Assembly (NCBI GenBank): GCA_007258455.2 | Contig: VDFB02047230.1 | Location: 153,127,797-153,191,796, forward strand | Reading direction: 5' to 3' | DNA from: Sequoia sempervirens | Lineage: Eukaryota > Streptophyta > Pinopsida > Cupressales > Cupressaceae | DNA: 64,000 nt | In this document: in pieces, positions 44,861 to 56,710 of the stretch | How the letters are laid out: each line of letters starts with the position of its first letter | Numbering within the stretch: position 1 is the stretch's first letter | Translations under genes and position numbers: made by a program | Notes under the pieces: model-generated | What the model saw: the letters and a program-made list of their open reading frames with translations, nothing else | What the model was told of the DNA's origin: nothing | Databases searched by the model: none

Positions 44861-47502
44861 CTATATTTTCAAGTGTTCATGATGGCCAAATGGATTAACT
44901 TTTGCATCAAGCTTGCCAAAACATTTTGGTCACTGTGAGTTTCCATCTTCACTTGGGATGTCTCATCGACAATTGTTCACAAGGTTGGTGTCGAGGAAAG
45001 AATTTGCTCTCGGGGAGATGTCCTACCGATAGATGGTGGTCTCAGAGAAAGGTTGTGCCTTCGATGTAGTGTCTCACCGATGGGGTGAGGTCTTTCCAAA
45101 GTGGAATGGTCTCGGTGTAACCTCTCGCCGACTGAAAGTGGTCTCCTCAAAATGGTCTGAGCTCGCTAAAAGATGAAGGGTTCGACATGATGTCTTGCCG
45201 ACCCAAGGAAGTCTAGCCGATAAATGGAACTCTCAGCGTAATGTTTTGAGCTTGGGGAGATGTATCACTGACTAGGTGAAGTCATTCCGAAAGGTTGTGG
45301 CTTCGGCGTAACGTCTCGCTAAAAATTGGTGGTCTCGCCGATGGAGGGTGCTCTCGCTATAATGTCTCACCGACGGGGTGAGGTCTTGCCGAAAGGGTTA
45401 GCATCACTGTAACCTCTTGCCGACTAAAGGTGGTCTCCTTGAAATGGTCCGAGCTCACTGAAATATGAAGGGTTCGACATGATGACTCACCGAATGATCG
45501 TGGTCTCGCCGAAATGGCGGGTGTCGGGGTGATGTCAGGCAGACTTGAGGAAGTCTCGTTGAAGGGTTGTACCTTCGGTGTAGTGTTTTGTGTTCGAGGT
45601 GAGGTCTCACCGACAGGGTGGAGTCTCCCCAAAATGATTAGAGCTCGCCGAAAGAAGGTGTCATCGGGGAGAAGTCTCACCGACTACTAGAGGTCTCGCT
45701 GAAAGATAGGGGCCTTAGAGTAATGAGTCTCACCGAAAGGGATTTCTTTCGGCAGGAAGTCTGGCCGAATGATCGTGGTCTCGCCGACAGAGGGGGATTT
45801 GGTATGATGTCCGACCAACAAGCGATGGTATAGGCGATAGAAGGGGATGGTTGTATAACAATGGGGGATCGCTATGAGGTCTTGCCGACAAGCAAGGGTC
45901 TTGTCGATAGCGATGGGTCTATGGTGGACTTCAGCGAGACCTCTTGCTGAAGGCGATAGTCTAGCCAAATGATAAGAGACATCGATAGTCTAGCCAAATG
46001 ATAAGAGACATCGGTATGACTCTTGCCACCCACAATGACCTCTTGTTGACTGAATGATGTCTTTCTGAATGCGGATGTTTTTCCAATGGAGGAACACATC
46101 GGTATGACCCTTAAGAGCTCGCTATGATGTCTGGCCAATAGCGATAGTCTTGTCGATGATCTTAGGATATCGATATGACCCTGCCTGCTCAGTATGACCT
46201 CTTGCCAACAATTCTAGGCTATGTTGATTGTGGTTGTGAAGTATAATCACATCGAGGAGACACGGCTAGTGTCTCACCAACATGCGATTTCGTTTGAGTA
46301 GCCTTTGACCGCCTGGAAATCCTAACTGGCATGTGTTCAACCAATCAGAGAAAGCTGAGGGCAAACCATTGACTGTTTGACTGATATGATCACCCCTATG
46401 GAAGATCAATGGAATGCAAGCGGTATGGATCTACTCTGTGATCAAAGGATGATGGATCGGTTTGGTGTCCAGTGGTGTCGTCTATGAAGAAATCTAACAG
46501 GGAGGTCAGATGCTGCTTCTCGAAGATGATCAACTTGCAAAAAGATCTTGAGCAGGAAAAAGGCAAAAAGGAAAAAACCTCAAGTCACAAGGATAGTTGA
46601 GGTGTCTACTGGCGAGGGGTAGATTGACATTATGATTATCAGAAAAACCACATTCAAGGCGGCTCTCATGGAGGTTTGATGTGGACATGGGGGCCAGAAG
46701 TTAATGCGATTGTTGCAAAAGATCAAAAAGGCCATCCCAGGAGCGATCCTTCACCGACATGGACACGAGGATGCACATTGAATGCAACATTAACTATATT
46801 CCAAAAGATCTAAGGGCCAACATGTTCAACAACCGATTCATTTTTGTAAGCCTTAGGGCAGGGGCTGGCACTTTTTAGTATATATGGCATTTTTTGCCTC
46901 TTTGTAAAGGGGTTCTGATTATGCATTCTAGAGAGTTAGTGATTTTTCTTAAATCCTTTCTTAGTTGATGTATGCTTTGTAACTCATTTAGATTTTGGAA
47001 TATGAAATACGAAGATTACCTTGGGAACTAGTGTTAGTATTCATACTACTTTCAATTTTTTCTTTTAGATTATACAAGTTTTGAACTGTGCTTTTTCTAA
47101 GTCTGCATTTGAACTTTAAAGTTGTGAAATTCATCTATCCCTCTTAAAATATATATGCAGATTAAGCCTTTTTATGAATGATGCATAAGTTCACAAAGTT
47201 TATGTTGAGTAGATGAAATAACTATCAACATTTTTCCAGTGTATGTTCATCTTGTTTTATTTCATGATTCCTGTCAGTTCAGTTTATCACCATAGGGATT
47301 AGTTTCTACCATTCCTATTTTGCTTTAGCAACCTTCTCCCTTTACTTTACAAAATCAGTAGTATAGGTGATACGGCCCAAGGAAGCTGACCTTTTTCCGA
47401 AGGTCTGATCTTGTATAAGTTTTATACTTTTAAGGTCATTCCCATGTTACACTGGATTGTTGAATTTTACATTCAACAGGGTGCAAAATCCAAGTTTTAA
47501 CA
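44861..47502 (+). repeat. 3' LTR of the gypsy element
   Basis: Same architecture as 35,665-38,235: GGTCTC-type repeats (44,940-46,200), TATATATGG at 46,879-46,887, and the end '...ccaagttttaaca'. It differs by many substitutions and by local duplications, including a duplicated 'gatagtctagccaaatgataagagacatcg' word near 45,954-46,012. Confidence 0.87.
46879..46887 (+). promoter_or_regulatory. TATA box of the gypsy 3' LTR
   Basis: TATATATGG, identical to the 5' LTR copy at 37,612-37,620. Confidence 0.55.
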
Positions 47503-48744
47503 ATGCCTAGATGGATGAATGATGTGATAATGCTTTCTAATGTATGCAAATGATGATGCAATTGATGTGCAACTAAATAAAAATGATGTGTTTTTGGTTA
47601 ATGTCAAATGTACTCAATCCATTAATAAGAGTGATAACCTCATTGTGAAATTGTTGCAGCTTTGGAAACTCCATAGATATAGATGCAAAACTAACATGGA
47701 TGCAATCTACTTTAACCATGTAGATCTAATATGTAGATTTTTTCATTCGTAACAACCAATTTTTCATGCTTTTTATCATCATTGAGCCTTTAAAATGTTG
47801 AAAGTGAGTAAAAGCATCAATGGTATAATTAGACCATGATGACCTAAGTACTACTTCCATGATTTTTTATATTGCAAGTTAACACGAGCATCTAGGTATA
47901 ATTAAACTGAGATGACCTGATTATTTCTTGTGTAAACATACAAGAGTTAATTGTTTTCCTATGCAAATTCAGAATGTCATTAGTGATACTTTTTAGAGCA
48001 CATCCCATGACAATTTGTATAGTAATAATGATCAACTCATAGACAACAGACAAAGAAAAATCATACTCCTTCCTAGCTCCTCTAATTCAATACATCATCA
48101 AGTTTCTTTAGAGATATGACAACAAAATCAAAGTACAACAGTTTGAACATTCATGCCAAAGTGATAAAGCCATGATTTAGAGGGAACATTCATCCATTTA
48201 AAGTTTACTTTTGGTTTGATTGATTTGGTTGCTTGGTTTGGATGGTTGATGTGTTACTGATGATGATTGATGTTCAATGTTGGGTTGCATTGTGATTGTT
48301 GTGTTTGTTATGTTCTCCTACTACTGTTTGTTTGTTGGTTTAAGCTCAAAGTTTATTGTCCCCAGTGAGTTCATGATTTTTCCCCCAGTCTAGGGTGAGA
48401 CATGACCGTGATGCCAAGATATGTACATGAGGCTCTCCAATGATAGGAAAATTGATGGTGAAAGTGAGTGGTCGACATGCTCAAATAGATGGAAAATCTA
48501 ACCTATCACAAATAGCACCTGTTGCCAGGTTTTCACTACTTGTTTTTATTGCATTTTTTCAAATTTTATGCTTTTTTTAATTTTATTTTTATTTTTCACT
48601 TTTTTTGTATTTTTCTCTTTTTTTATTTTTTATTTTTGTTACCAAGATGCATATTTTCCAAGTTTTCATCAAGGTAACCATTTTTTAAGGACATTTTATG
48701 ATATTTTTGTATTTTTTAGGACTTTTTCCAATGCACTGGATGAT
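47503..48744 (-). other. 3' non-coding part of the Tat-like element, with an A-rich (minus) tract
   Basis: No coding is seen below the polyprotein stop at 48,745. 48,540-48,720 is a long T-rich tract (A-rich on the element's strand). Below it, 'agcacctgttgccaggtttt' (about 48,515-48,535) holds an inverted pair, cacctgttgccaggt. 47.5-48.5 kb may be the element's 3' LTR; no second copy is in the window for comparison. Confidence 0.45.
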
Positions 48745-50100
48745 TCAGGTGTAGAATTTCCTGAGATGCAGGCTATTGAGGGGTTCATCAAACAAATACC
48801 CTTCCGGTGTAGACAACTGATATGCTCCTAATCCAAAGACTGATACAACAACAAAGGGGCCTAGCCAGTTTGGTTCAAATTTCCCCTTCTCTCGATCATT
48901 TTGATTACAAGGATTCTCTTTCAAGACTAAGTCACCTACTTGAAATGTTCTAGGCTTTACTCTATGATTGTAACTTTTGGATATCCTCTACTAATATGCT
49001 TTCAAGTGATCCATGACATGCTGACAACATTCATCCAATAGTTCTAATTCCTTTAACCTAGACACTCTGTAATCCTCATCTAAATTGATCCCTTTTAGTG
49101 ACACACGAAGTGATGGTAGATCAACCTCAATAGGTAGAATGGCCTTTGATCCATAGACTAAAACATAGGGTGTGGCTCTTGTCGGGGTGCAGATACTGGT
49201 TCTATAAGCCCATAAAGTAGGGTTCAGTTGAACATGCCAATCATGTCCAGCCTCATTGATGGTTTTCTTCAAGATTTTCAAGATAGTCTTGTTTGAGGCC
49301 TCTGCTTGGCCGTTTCCTTGAGGATAGTATAGTGTAGAAAACTGATGTTGGATATGGAACCTCTCACAAAGTTCTTGGACATCTTGATTTTTGAATGATC
49401 TGCCATTATCAGTGATAATGGATTGAGGGATGTCATACTGACAGGCGATGTAATTCAAGATGAAGGATACAATTTGTTTTCCTATGATGGTAGTTAGGGG
49501 AACAAATTCAATCCACTTTGTGAAGTACTTCATGGCTGTGATGATAAACTTGTGCCCATTGGATGAAGACAGGTGTATTTTATCGACAAGATCTAATCGC
49601 CACTGACAAAAAGGCCATGTTGATGCGAAAGGTTGCAACTCTTATGCTGGTGCATGTATCAGGTTTCCATGAATTTGACATTTTGTGCACCTTTTGACAT
49701 ATTGAAATGATTCCTTCTCCATATTTGTCCAATAATACCTCAAATGTAGGATTTTCTTGGCTAAAGTTAGGCCACTTGAATGTGTGCCACAGATACCCTC
49801 GTGAACCTCACGTAAAGCGGTTTCAGCTTTGTTACATTCTAGACACTGAAGGAGAGTACCATCAAGACCTCATCAATAAATCACATTGACTATTAGGGTG
49901 TGTCAAGCTACTTGTCAGATGAAATTTTGTTTTTGGTTCCAAGATAAATCGAGTGGGAGGGTATTGTCTCTTAGATAAGTGTAGATTTTCCCATAGGTAG
50001 AAGCATCAGCCTCGGCTAGATGGTATATGACTTGGGATTTGGGGTTGTCATAGGATGGGTTGAATAGTTGTTCTGCCATGAACTCATAATAGGCTTGTTT
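48745..50100 (-). pseudogene. Integrase of the Tat-like element
   Basis: On the minus strand the zinc-binding module (about 49,850-49,640) includes 'VHEGICGTHSSG', 'RYYWTNMEKESFQYVKRCTK' and C-x2-C. The core (49,638-48,991) has 'WRLDLVDKIHLSSSNGHKFI' (first Asp), 'SIITDNGRSFKNQD' (second Asp) and 'PQGNGQAEASNKTIL' (Glu). 'LWAYRTSICTPTRATPYVLV' follows, then a C-terminal GPY/F part (about 48,960-48,750) with 'RTFQVGDLVLKEN' and 'NWLGPFVV'. The polyprotein ends 'NSLHLRKFYT' before a TGA at 48,745. The DDE triad is present; a few stops interrupt the frame. Confidence 0.93.
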
Positions 50101-50109
50101 CTCTAGAAT

Positions 50110-50331
50110 CTATAAGAGAGAAGCAATGGTAGCCATAGCATCATCAACTTTGTTGTCACCTCTAAGAATATGATCAAATTTTATCTCCACAAAGTACTTT
50201 TTGAATCCATCAACCATTCTTTTATATGGCATTAATTTTTCATCTTTTGTTTGGTAATCATCTTTCACATGATTAATGACTATTTGTGAATCGCCATAGA
50301 CATGCAACTCTATGATCTTCCATGTTATCAA
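50110..50331 (-). pseudogene. C-terminal half of the second (archaeal-type) RNase H
   Basis: The minus strand reads 'LHVYGDSQIVINHVKDDY', 'QTKDEKLMPYKRMVDGF', 'FDHILRGDNKVDDAMATIAS', the second and last parts of a Tat aRNH. The GDSQ Asp is kept; the final N..AD motif appears as N-K-V-D-D. The N-terminal half lies 4.3 kb away at 54,630-54,862. Confidence 0.87.
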
Positions 50332-50339
50332 TCAGATAT

Positions 50340-53300
50340 GCACCCTTGTCAAATTTGAAAAAATTAGACTATTTGTTGAAACATGGAAACTCTTTTCAGA
50401 TGTGGGTGATCTGTGCGAAAAGAGAATCTCCAGAGTGAGTTGGTTCTCCAAAAGATAGATATTATTCTAAATGATCTTCAGGAAAAGGGATAGAGAATAA
50501 CTAAAATTAAAACCTATGACTTAAAATGATCCACAAAACTTAATAATGACTTTGATATTTCTCCCACAAACAGTCTTCAAAAAAACAACAATAAATTCAC
50601 AATATCTCATGAACACCAATGCAAAATTGATTTGCATGAAGGTTTAGATTTAAACACAACATGCAACCTACAAAAAATGAACTTTCTGCATCGATGATCT
50701 ACAATAATAGGACATAAAGAGGATCTATAAACAAAATCACAATATAAACATCATACTAAATTGAAAGTTGAGATAGAAATTGGAGATAGGAATGTTGCTT
50801 TTTATTAGATGGAGTGAAACTCTCAAAAACTGAGTACAAAGAATTTTACAAGCTCAAAAATGTTAAGAGCAAGAAACTGCCAACTAAACTAAAGAAGAAG
50901 AAACAAAACTAAGTTTTCTTCAAGATATATTTCCTCTAGAAACCCTAATTCAAGCTTACAAGAAAAGCTCAAGGAAAAGGTACCAAACTATCTCAAAAGT
51001 CTGCATAAAAGCAAAAAAAACACACTGTTTCCATGTTCACACTAAAAATCTCCTAAAAATAGGTTAAATTTTCTTTAAAAGCAAATAAAGCACCTTATCC
51101 ATCCAACAGGCAACTCAAAGTCGACCCAAGGCAAAAAACAAAACAATCTGCTAAAAATAGCAAAGAATAAAGTGATTTATAAAAGCACCGCTTTAATCCT
51201 GCTTTACATGATATGCAGATTTTTACAATTTGGCCTATTTTTGCAATTAAAGATTGCTTTGAAATCTTTTGCAAAAAATAACTACCACCTTATTTCTCCA
51301 ATACAACAATTGATTTTCTCAAAAAAACATAAAATATACAAGGCATATTATTCTCTCTTATCAAGATCTAATTGATTTCTTCAAAATCAATTTGAAAATA
51401 AAAACCCTAAGTTTCAAAATAAAATATCACTTATTATTTTAATTGATTTCTCATAAAATCAATTAAAGCCTAAGACAAATATCATCACACTTTTACTACG
51501 GCTTCATTGGCATAACCCTAAAATCTAAAACCATCGGATTATTTCATTGGCAAGCTGAGAACTTAGGAAAAGAAAAATATGGAAAACTTCCCATCAATTC
51601 AACCTAAGGCATGGAATTTAGCCACCAAAAGGTATTAAGCTTCATATTTTAATTCAAAATGCAAAGGATCCCTAAGTTCGAATTAGGGCAAATAGAGCAA
51701 AACCAAAAGGGAAACCTAATCCTCTATCATTTCACACTTTTCAACTTTGAAGTTTGGCTCTGCCTGGGTGCCGCCTCCATGAGAACTTAGGGTTTCAGCT
51801 GAGCATGCTTGATTTTTATGATTCTTTCCTACAGATCGGTCGATTCCTCTTCAACAAACCATGGGTGAGCTTTTTTTCGTCCTTCTGAGTTTTCTTGCTT
51901 CATTTCTAAGCCATCTTTTTCCCTTGTGGTCGTGGCTGAATGTTGCTTCTGATGCATCTTGTGTATTTTGTGTCTTTTTGATAATTCCATGCCACTTGGC
52001 CACCATACACAAGCTCGACCTGGATGTTTTGTTTGGATTTTGAAAGCTTCACTAACTCTGGCTGCGACCTCCTGGCTTCAACAGTCATGAAATGTAAGCT
52101 CTTTATTCTTTCTTGTTGTTTTTCTATTTCTGAAAAAACTTACAAAACATTTAGGATTTTTGATAGGCCACACCATATTCACATGTCTTTAATGCATTCC
52201 ACTTAGAAATGTTGCATGATTATCATTATTTTTCTTCAAATTTTGGGGTTTAGACGGTGACCTCAAAAAGTCCCTTTACTTTCAAATGGAACCTGAGATT
52301 GAAACCTTCCTCTTGGCAGTGGCTAGTCATGCTCTCAGCTAACATTATAGAGACTCCTGAGCTTGACCCAACACCATGTGTTACATGTATTTTAATTTCT
52401 AGAAAACTCTCCTATGGTATTTTGAAGAAAAATGCTTATCCTTGACTCCTGGTTGAAATCCGCACATGGTTATTGTTATCAATTACATTATGTCTTTTAA
52501 AACAAAAACCCAAATGTGGGTAATTTGATGTTCTGAATAAATCTATGTTTAATCTTATTGGAGCTTGACCCATGTCGATTCTCTACCTTCTTTTCATTTT
52601 CTTATAAAACCCTGATATGGGTAACTCGGAAAATTGGAAAATCTTGTCCTTAAATTCAAAACCCCAATGTGGGTGTCTCATAAAAGAACATGAAATTGTA
52701 TATTTTGATATTCATGTAAAACTCGACCTGACCCATCATGGCATTTCCTTTGACATTCTGAAATTCTGAATTTCTTTCATATGGGTATTTTAAATTTTGA
52801 AGAACATATGTAAACACTGTGTAGATCTCACTTTCTGACAACACCACCTGAGTATATAACATTCTGAGAGACACATATTCCTTACCTTACTATTGAAAAC
52901 CCTCATTTGGGTATATGAGATTCTGAAAATGTATCTTTGTTTATATTTTTAATTGCCATTATATTGTTGTTCCCTCCTTACACACAAAAATCTCTTTACC
53001 TCAACTCTGTAGACTATTTCTTTGCTTTAGTCTCTCATGTATTCACAATTATGCCCTTCATGGATGCATTTCAAAACTTCATTCATATCATTTTTGATGT
53101 ATACATGCTACTTGTTCTGAAAATGACTTCATGTATATGAATCCTTGAAAAAACTGCCTGATACATTGTAATCTCTTTTTGAAGCTATAAACTTGATTGA
53201 GAGAACAATTAAATTAGCAAACTGTACTTGATTGTTTTCTCCTTCAGAAAAGTGATGCATAACTCCTACCTAAAGCAACATTTTACACTTTCAGCCATAA

Positions 53301-54620
53301 TGAAACTGGTTGCTTTATTGAATCATTCACCTTCCTTTACCAAGTATAGTAGTCACTAAATTGAGCTTGTCACCTTATCCTGATTGAAATTTGAAACTCC
53401 TTCACATGTCTCCATGCCTGACTACCCCTTGAAATTATGCCCTTCTATTTGGCACTCTTCATGCATTTTTATGCTTCATTATTTAAATTGTTTTATGCAC
53501 TTGCTCTCTTCTGAGATGAAAATCTGAAACAATTATCTTCGTTGAGGCATTATATATGCATGTTCACTATCCTTGATTATGAGAAAGAACATTGTTGAAC
53601 CTTGCATAATATCATGAATATGATGAACAAAACTACTATGGCAGCAATGTTGAGATTTGCAATTAGTTAGATCAATTGAGCTCAATTAAATTAACTGTCC
53701 ACCTGTAGCCTTCAAAAAGCATCCTTTGTTTGTTATGAGTGGACCGTTGGTTTGATGGCTTAACGGATGAACTCTCTTTTACTCTTTCAGTTGCATTTCC
53801 TTTCTTGATGAATACGATTATGCAATCTCTATCTCAGCCCACTTGTAATGGATAAGGGGCAGCATGCCTAGCTCTACCCTTGTGGGAGCCCCTTTTTCTC
53901 CACATGCTTGGTCTTCAAATGATAATCAGCTTCATGATTTTCCCTATACCTGCACAAAGAAACAAACGATGTTAGCATAAAACAATATATGATCATGTTG
54001 ATATATCTCTTTCATCTCATGTTTCTCCACTTTTCTTGATTGTTTCAGTGCATGATCGGTAGCATACTACATTATCGTTGATGGTTCATATAGGTATATT
54101 CATAGTCGAAGCCTTTGACATCCCTCTCTTCCTTCCTACAAGTCAACGGAGCTCAAAGAAGACAAATGGTGCACCACTTCTGCGTTGGCCATCGATCAAC
54201 AGGTAATGATGATTATGTTTATGCTTATGTGATTCCCTTTTATGCATCTTACATAGTGTAGTGTGTTGTTTATGATGCACTATGATAGTCACATCCATGG
54301 CTTGTGTGGATATTTGATTTCAATCTTATGCTTTTCATTTTGAAAAGAAAAATGCATCTCAATGCAATGTTGTACTATCATTTGAATTCTCGCAATCAAA
54401 TGAAATTCTATAAATATGAATTACTTTATGAAATAGATGAAAGCATTTGAAATGCTTTGTTATTGAACACTCAATCCTGTACCTCATTTGATGCTCCAAC
54501 ATTGAATAGCAACTTCTAAAATTTTGTTTCCTCATTTTAATGCACAACTGTCACTTGATGAATAATGATAGATAAACTGCAATCAACATTTAAGCATAAC
54601 ACAAAAATAACTGTAACTCC
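50340..54620. other. Unidentified ~4.3-kb block splitting the Tat-like element
   Basis: No coding resemblance on either strand. 50.4-51.7 kb is A-rich on the plus strand. 52.5-52.9 kb contains four ACCC-N6-GGGT palindromes. 53.7-54.2 kb is ordinary sequence. The ends do not begin and finish TG...CA. A shared 'gatat' at 50,335-50,339 and 54,627-54,631 could be a TSD but is too short to prove it. The aRNH halves seem to overlap slightly rather than abut, so two different element copies cannot be excluded. Confidence 0.5.
52508..52912. repeat. Four 14-bp ACCC-N6-GGGT palindromic motifs
   Basis: acccaaatgtgggt (52,508-52,521), accctgatatgggt (52,609-52,622), accccaatgtgggt (52,661-52,674) and accctcatttgggt (52,899-52,912). 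Each follows an A-rich stretch, and several are followed within about 25 bp by 'ttctga' or similar. A half-motif 'atatgggta' occurs near 52,779. Confidence 0.75.
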
Positions 54621-54622
54621 AC

Positions 54623-54862
54623 TCAAGATATAACAATGTATAGCCAGCTCCACCAATTGAGTTGTAGCGAAAAATTGGTAACATTCCACTCGACTGTTAC
54701 TTTGATTCCAATGATCAATTCTTTGTATTTGGTTGTGTTGTTGGTGTAAGGAAACATCAATCTGTAGGACTTGGGAATGGTATGTCCTTGAGGTGTGATA
54801 AACAAGATTCTTGTGCCTGATCCATGTTGGGTGTAAGAGCCATCAAAGTACAACATCCATTG
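54623..54862 (-). pseudogene. N-terminal half of the second (archaeal-type) RNase H
   Basis: Begins 'QQWMLYFDGSYTQHGSGTRI' (first Asp in F-D-G-S), then 'FITPQGHTIPKSYRLMFPYT' and 'NNTTKYKELIIGIKVTVEWN'. The usual N-N-x-A-E-Y has become N-N-T-T-K-Y, so the catalytic Glu is lost. The frame degenerates after 'NVTNF' and stops with TGA at 54,623. Confidence 0.87.
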
Positions 54863-56710
54863 TTGTGTTGACATAGTGAGATCATCAACATATGGAGACT
54901 CAATGTTCATTGGATGATTGTCTTGCAACGGTGCTTCAGTTAGTTGATCCGCTATGGCTTGACCATTGATTGCTTTTCTTTCCACGTATTGGATGTCAAA
55001 CTCACTCAATATCATGACCCATTTAGCTAGTCTTCCTATTAGGGAAGCTTTGTTGAGTAGATACTTTAAGGGATCAATTTTAGCTATGAGTTTAATGGTG
55101 TGAGTCAACATGTAATGTCTTAGTTGTTGGGTAGAAAATACTACCGCTTGAAAAGATTTTTTGATAAAGGTGTAGTTGATCTCATAACCATTCAAGGTCC
55201 TACTGATGTAATAAATTTCCCTTTCCTTTCCTATGGAATCTTCTTGTGCAAGTAAAGTGCCCAAAGATACTTTAGTTGTTGCAATGTAGAGTATTAATGG
55301 CTTTCCTTCAGCTGGTGGTACTAGTATGGATGGTGACATCATATATTGCTTGAGTTGATTAAAGACTACTTCACACTTGTCATCCTATTTGAAAGAGACA
55401 TTCTTGTGTAATAAGTGGTTGAAAGGGTGAGTTTTATTAGCCAGTTGCGCGATGAACCTCCTGATAGACTGGAATCTTCCTTGTAAAGATCTAAGTTGAT
55501 TGATATTTTTAGGAGGAGGCATCTCCATGATGGATTTGACCTTTGCAAGATCCACCTTAATGCCTTTTTTCGATACAATATACCCCAAAAGTTTTGTTAA
55601 TGTTACACTAAATACACATTTCTTGGGGTTCAACCTCACATTGAATTTCTCTAGTCTAGTGAAGATTTTGTCTAAACTTTCTATATGTCCCTCACTAGTG
55701 AATGATTTGGCCGAAAATTCATCTACATAATCCTCCATAAAAGTGTGCATCATATCATGGAAGATGGTGGTCATTTCTCTCTAATATGTGGCTCCAACAT
55801 TTTTCAACCCAAAAGGCATTACGTTCTAGCAAAATGTGCCCCAAGGACATGTGAAGGTTGTCTTATCTTGATCTTCAGGTGCTATCTTTATCTGATTGTA
55901 ACCTGAACATCCATCCATAAGTGAGAACATTTCATGTCTAGCTGTCAAGTCTATGGTGATGTCAATGTTAGGTAGAGGAAAATCATCTTTTGGGCAAGCT
56001 TTGTTAAGATCCCTAAAGTCTGTACATATCTTGATGGTTTTGTCTAGTTTTGAAATTGGCACAATATTTGATATCCACTTGGCATAGTCAATATGTCTAA
56101 TAAATCCCACATCCAGTAGCTTCTTTAATTCGGCTTTTACCAAGAGGGCGATATGAGGGTGCATTTTTCTCAACTTTTGCTTTACTAGTTTTACCCCAGG
56201 TGGTAGTGATAAATGATGTATGATGAACTTTGGATCTATACCTGGCATGTCAGCATAGGACCATGCAAAATTGACTTGCCCCTCAAAGAATTTAGTGAAG
56301 TTGGGTTTTTCCTCCTCTATCATGGATGTTGCTAGATGCAGGGTCTTCACTATTTCAGCTGTGTCAACATTGATGGATTGTGTGGGCTCAATTAGTACTG
56401 ATGATCTCTCCTGATAGTGCTCGGGAAGAGTGTCAAATCTTCCATCTCTCAGTGCCTTGGTGAGGTTTTCACCTTGAGATGCGCTCTTTGTTTTTACTTT
56501 TTCTCGATTTAATAGTGCCATTAAATGGTTTTCACTATTAGATCCATTTTTTATATTCATTTTGCAGCTGGAAGATTTGGCACTCCCCTTGTTTAAATCC
56601 TTGTTATGAGGTCCACTGGTGGAACATGTTTCAGGATTGTCTGAACAAAGGAATTTTATGATGGCATCATCATTTGAAAAGACAGGTATGTCAAGCAACT
56701 CATTTTGGTC
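54863..56710 (-). pseudogene. Reverse transcriptase and connection RNase H of the Tat-like element
   Basis: A single minus-strand frame, broken only by TAG stops at 55,826, 55,781 and 55,385. RT blocks: 'WISNIVPISKLDKTIKICTD', 'FRDLNKACPKDDFPLPNID', 'MFSLMDGCSGYNQIKIAPED', then 'VMPFGLKNVGATY'. The catalytic box reads Y-V-D-E instead of Y-V-D-D (about 55,719-55,730). The thumb 'YIVSKKGIKVDLAKVKSIME' follows. The connection RNase H is at 55,342-54,890, with 'PLILYIATTKVSLGTLLAQE' (the usual Asp replaced by T) and 'EREIYYISRTLNGYEINYTF'. The loss of catalytic residues and the stops show a long-dead copy. Confidence 0.93.

Larger units (their letters stand above)
35665..47502 (+). mobile_element. 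Ty3/gypsy LTR retrotransposon with an RNase H-like domain before the RT
   Basis: Two ~2.6-kb direct repeats flank a ~6.6-kb interior with gag, protease, an RNase H-like domain, RT, connection RNase H and integrase, in that order. The left LTR boundary is set by comparing the two copies and is uncertain by up to about 70 bp. The right end is at TAACA (47,502). The tested 5-bp flanks do not match, so no TSD is claimed. Coding is broken mainly by TAG stops, so the element is not functional as it stands. A compact protease-RNase H arrangement upstream of RT differs from the order I know for dual-RNase H plant elements. Confidence 0.88.

Noticed and set aside
35730..47507. TSD for the plus-strand gypsy element
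   Set aside because: Flanks tested around both candidate left borders (aattt and catta) do not match the right flank (atgcc).
50335..54631. 'gatat' as a proven TSD of the 4.3-kb block
   Set aside because: Five bases match easily by chance, the block ends lack any terminal signature, and the aRNH halves seem to overlap.
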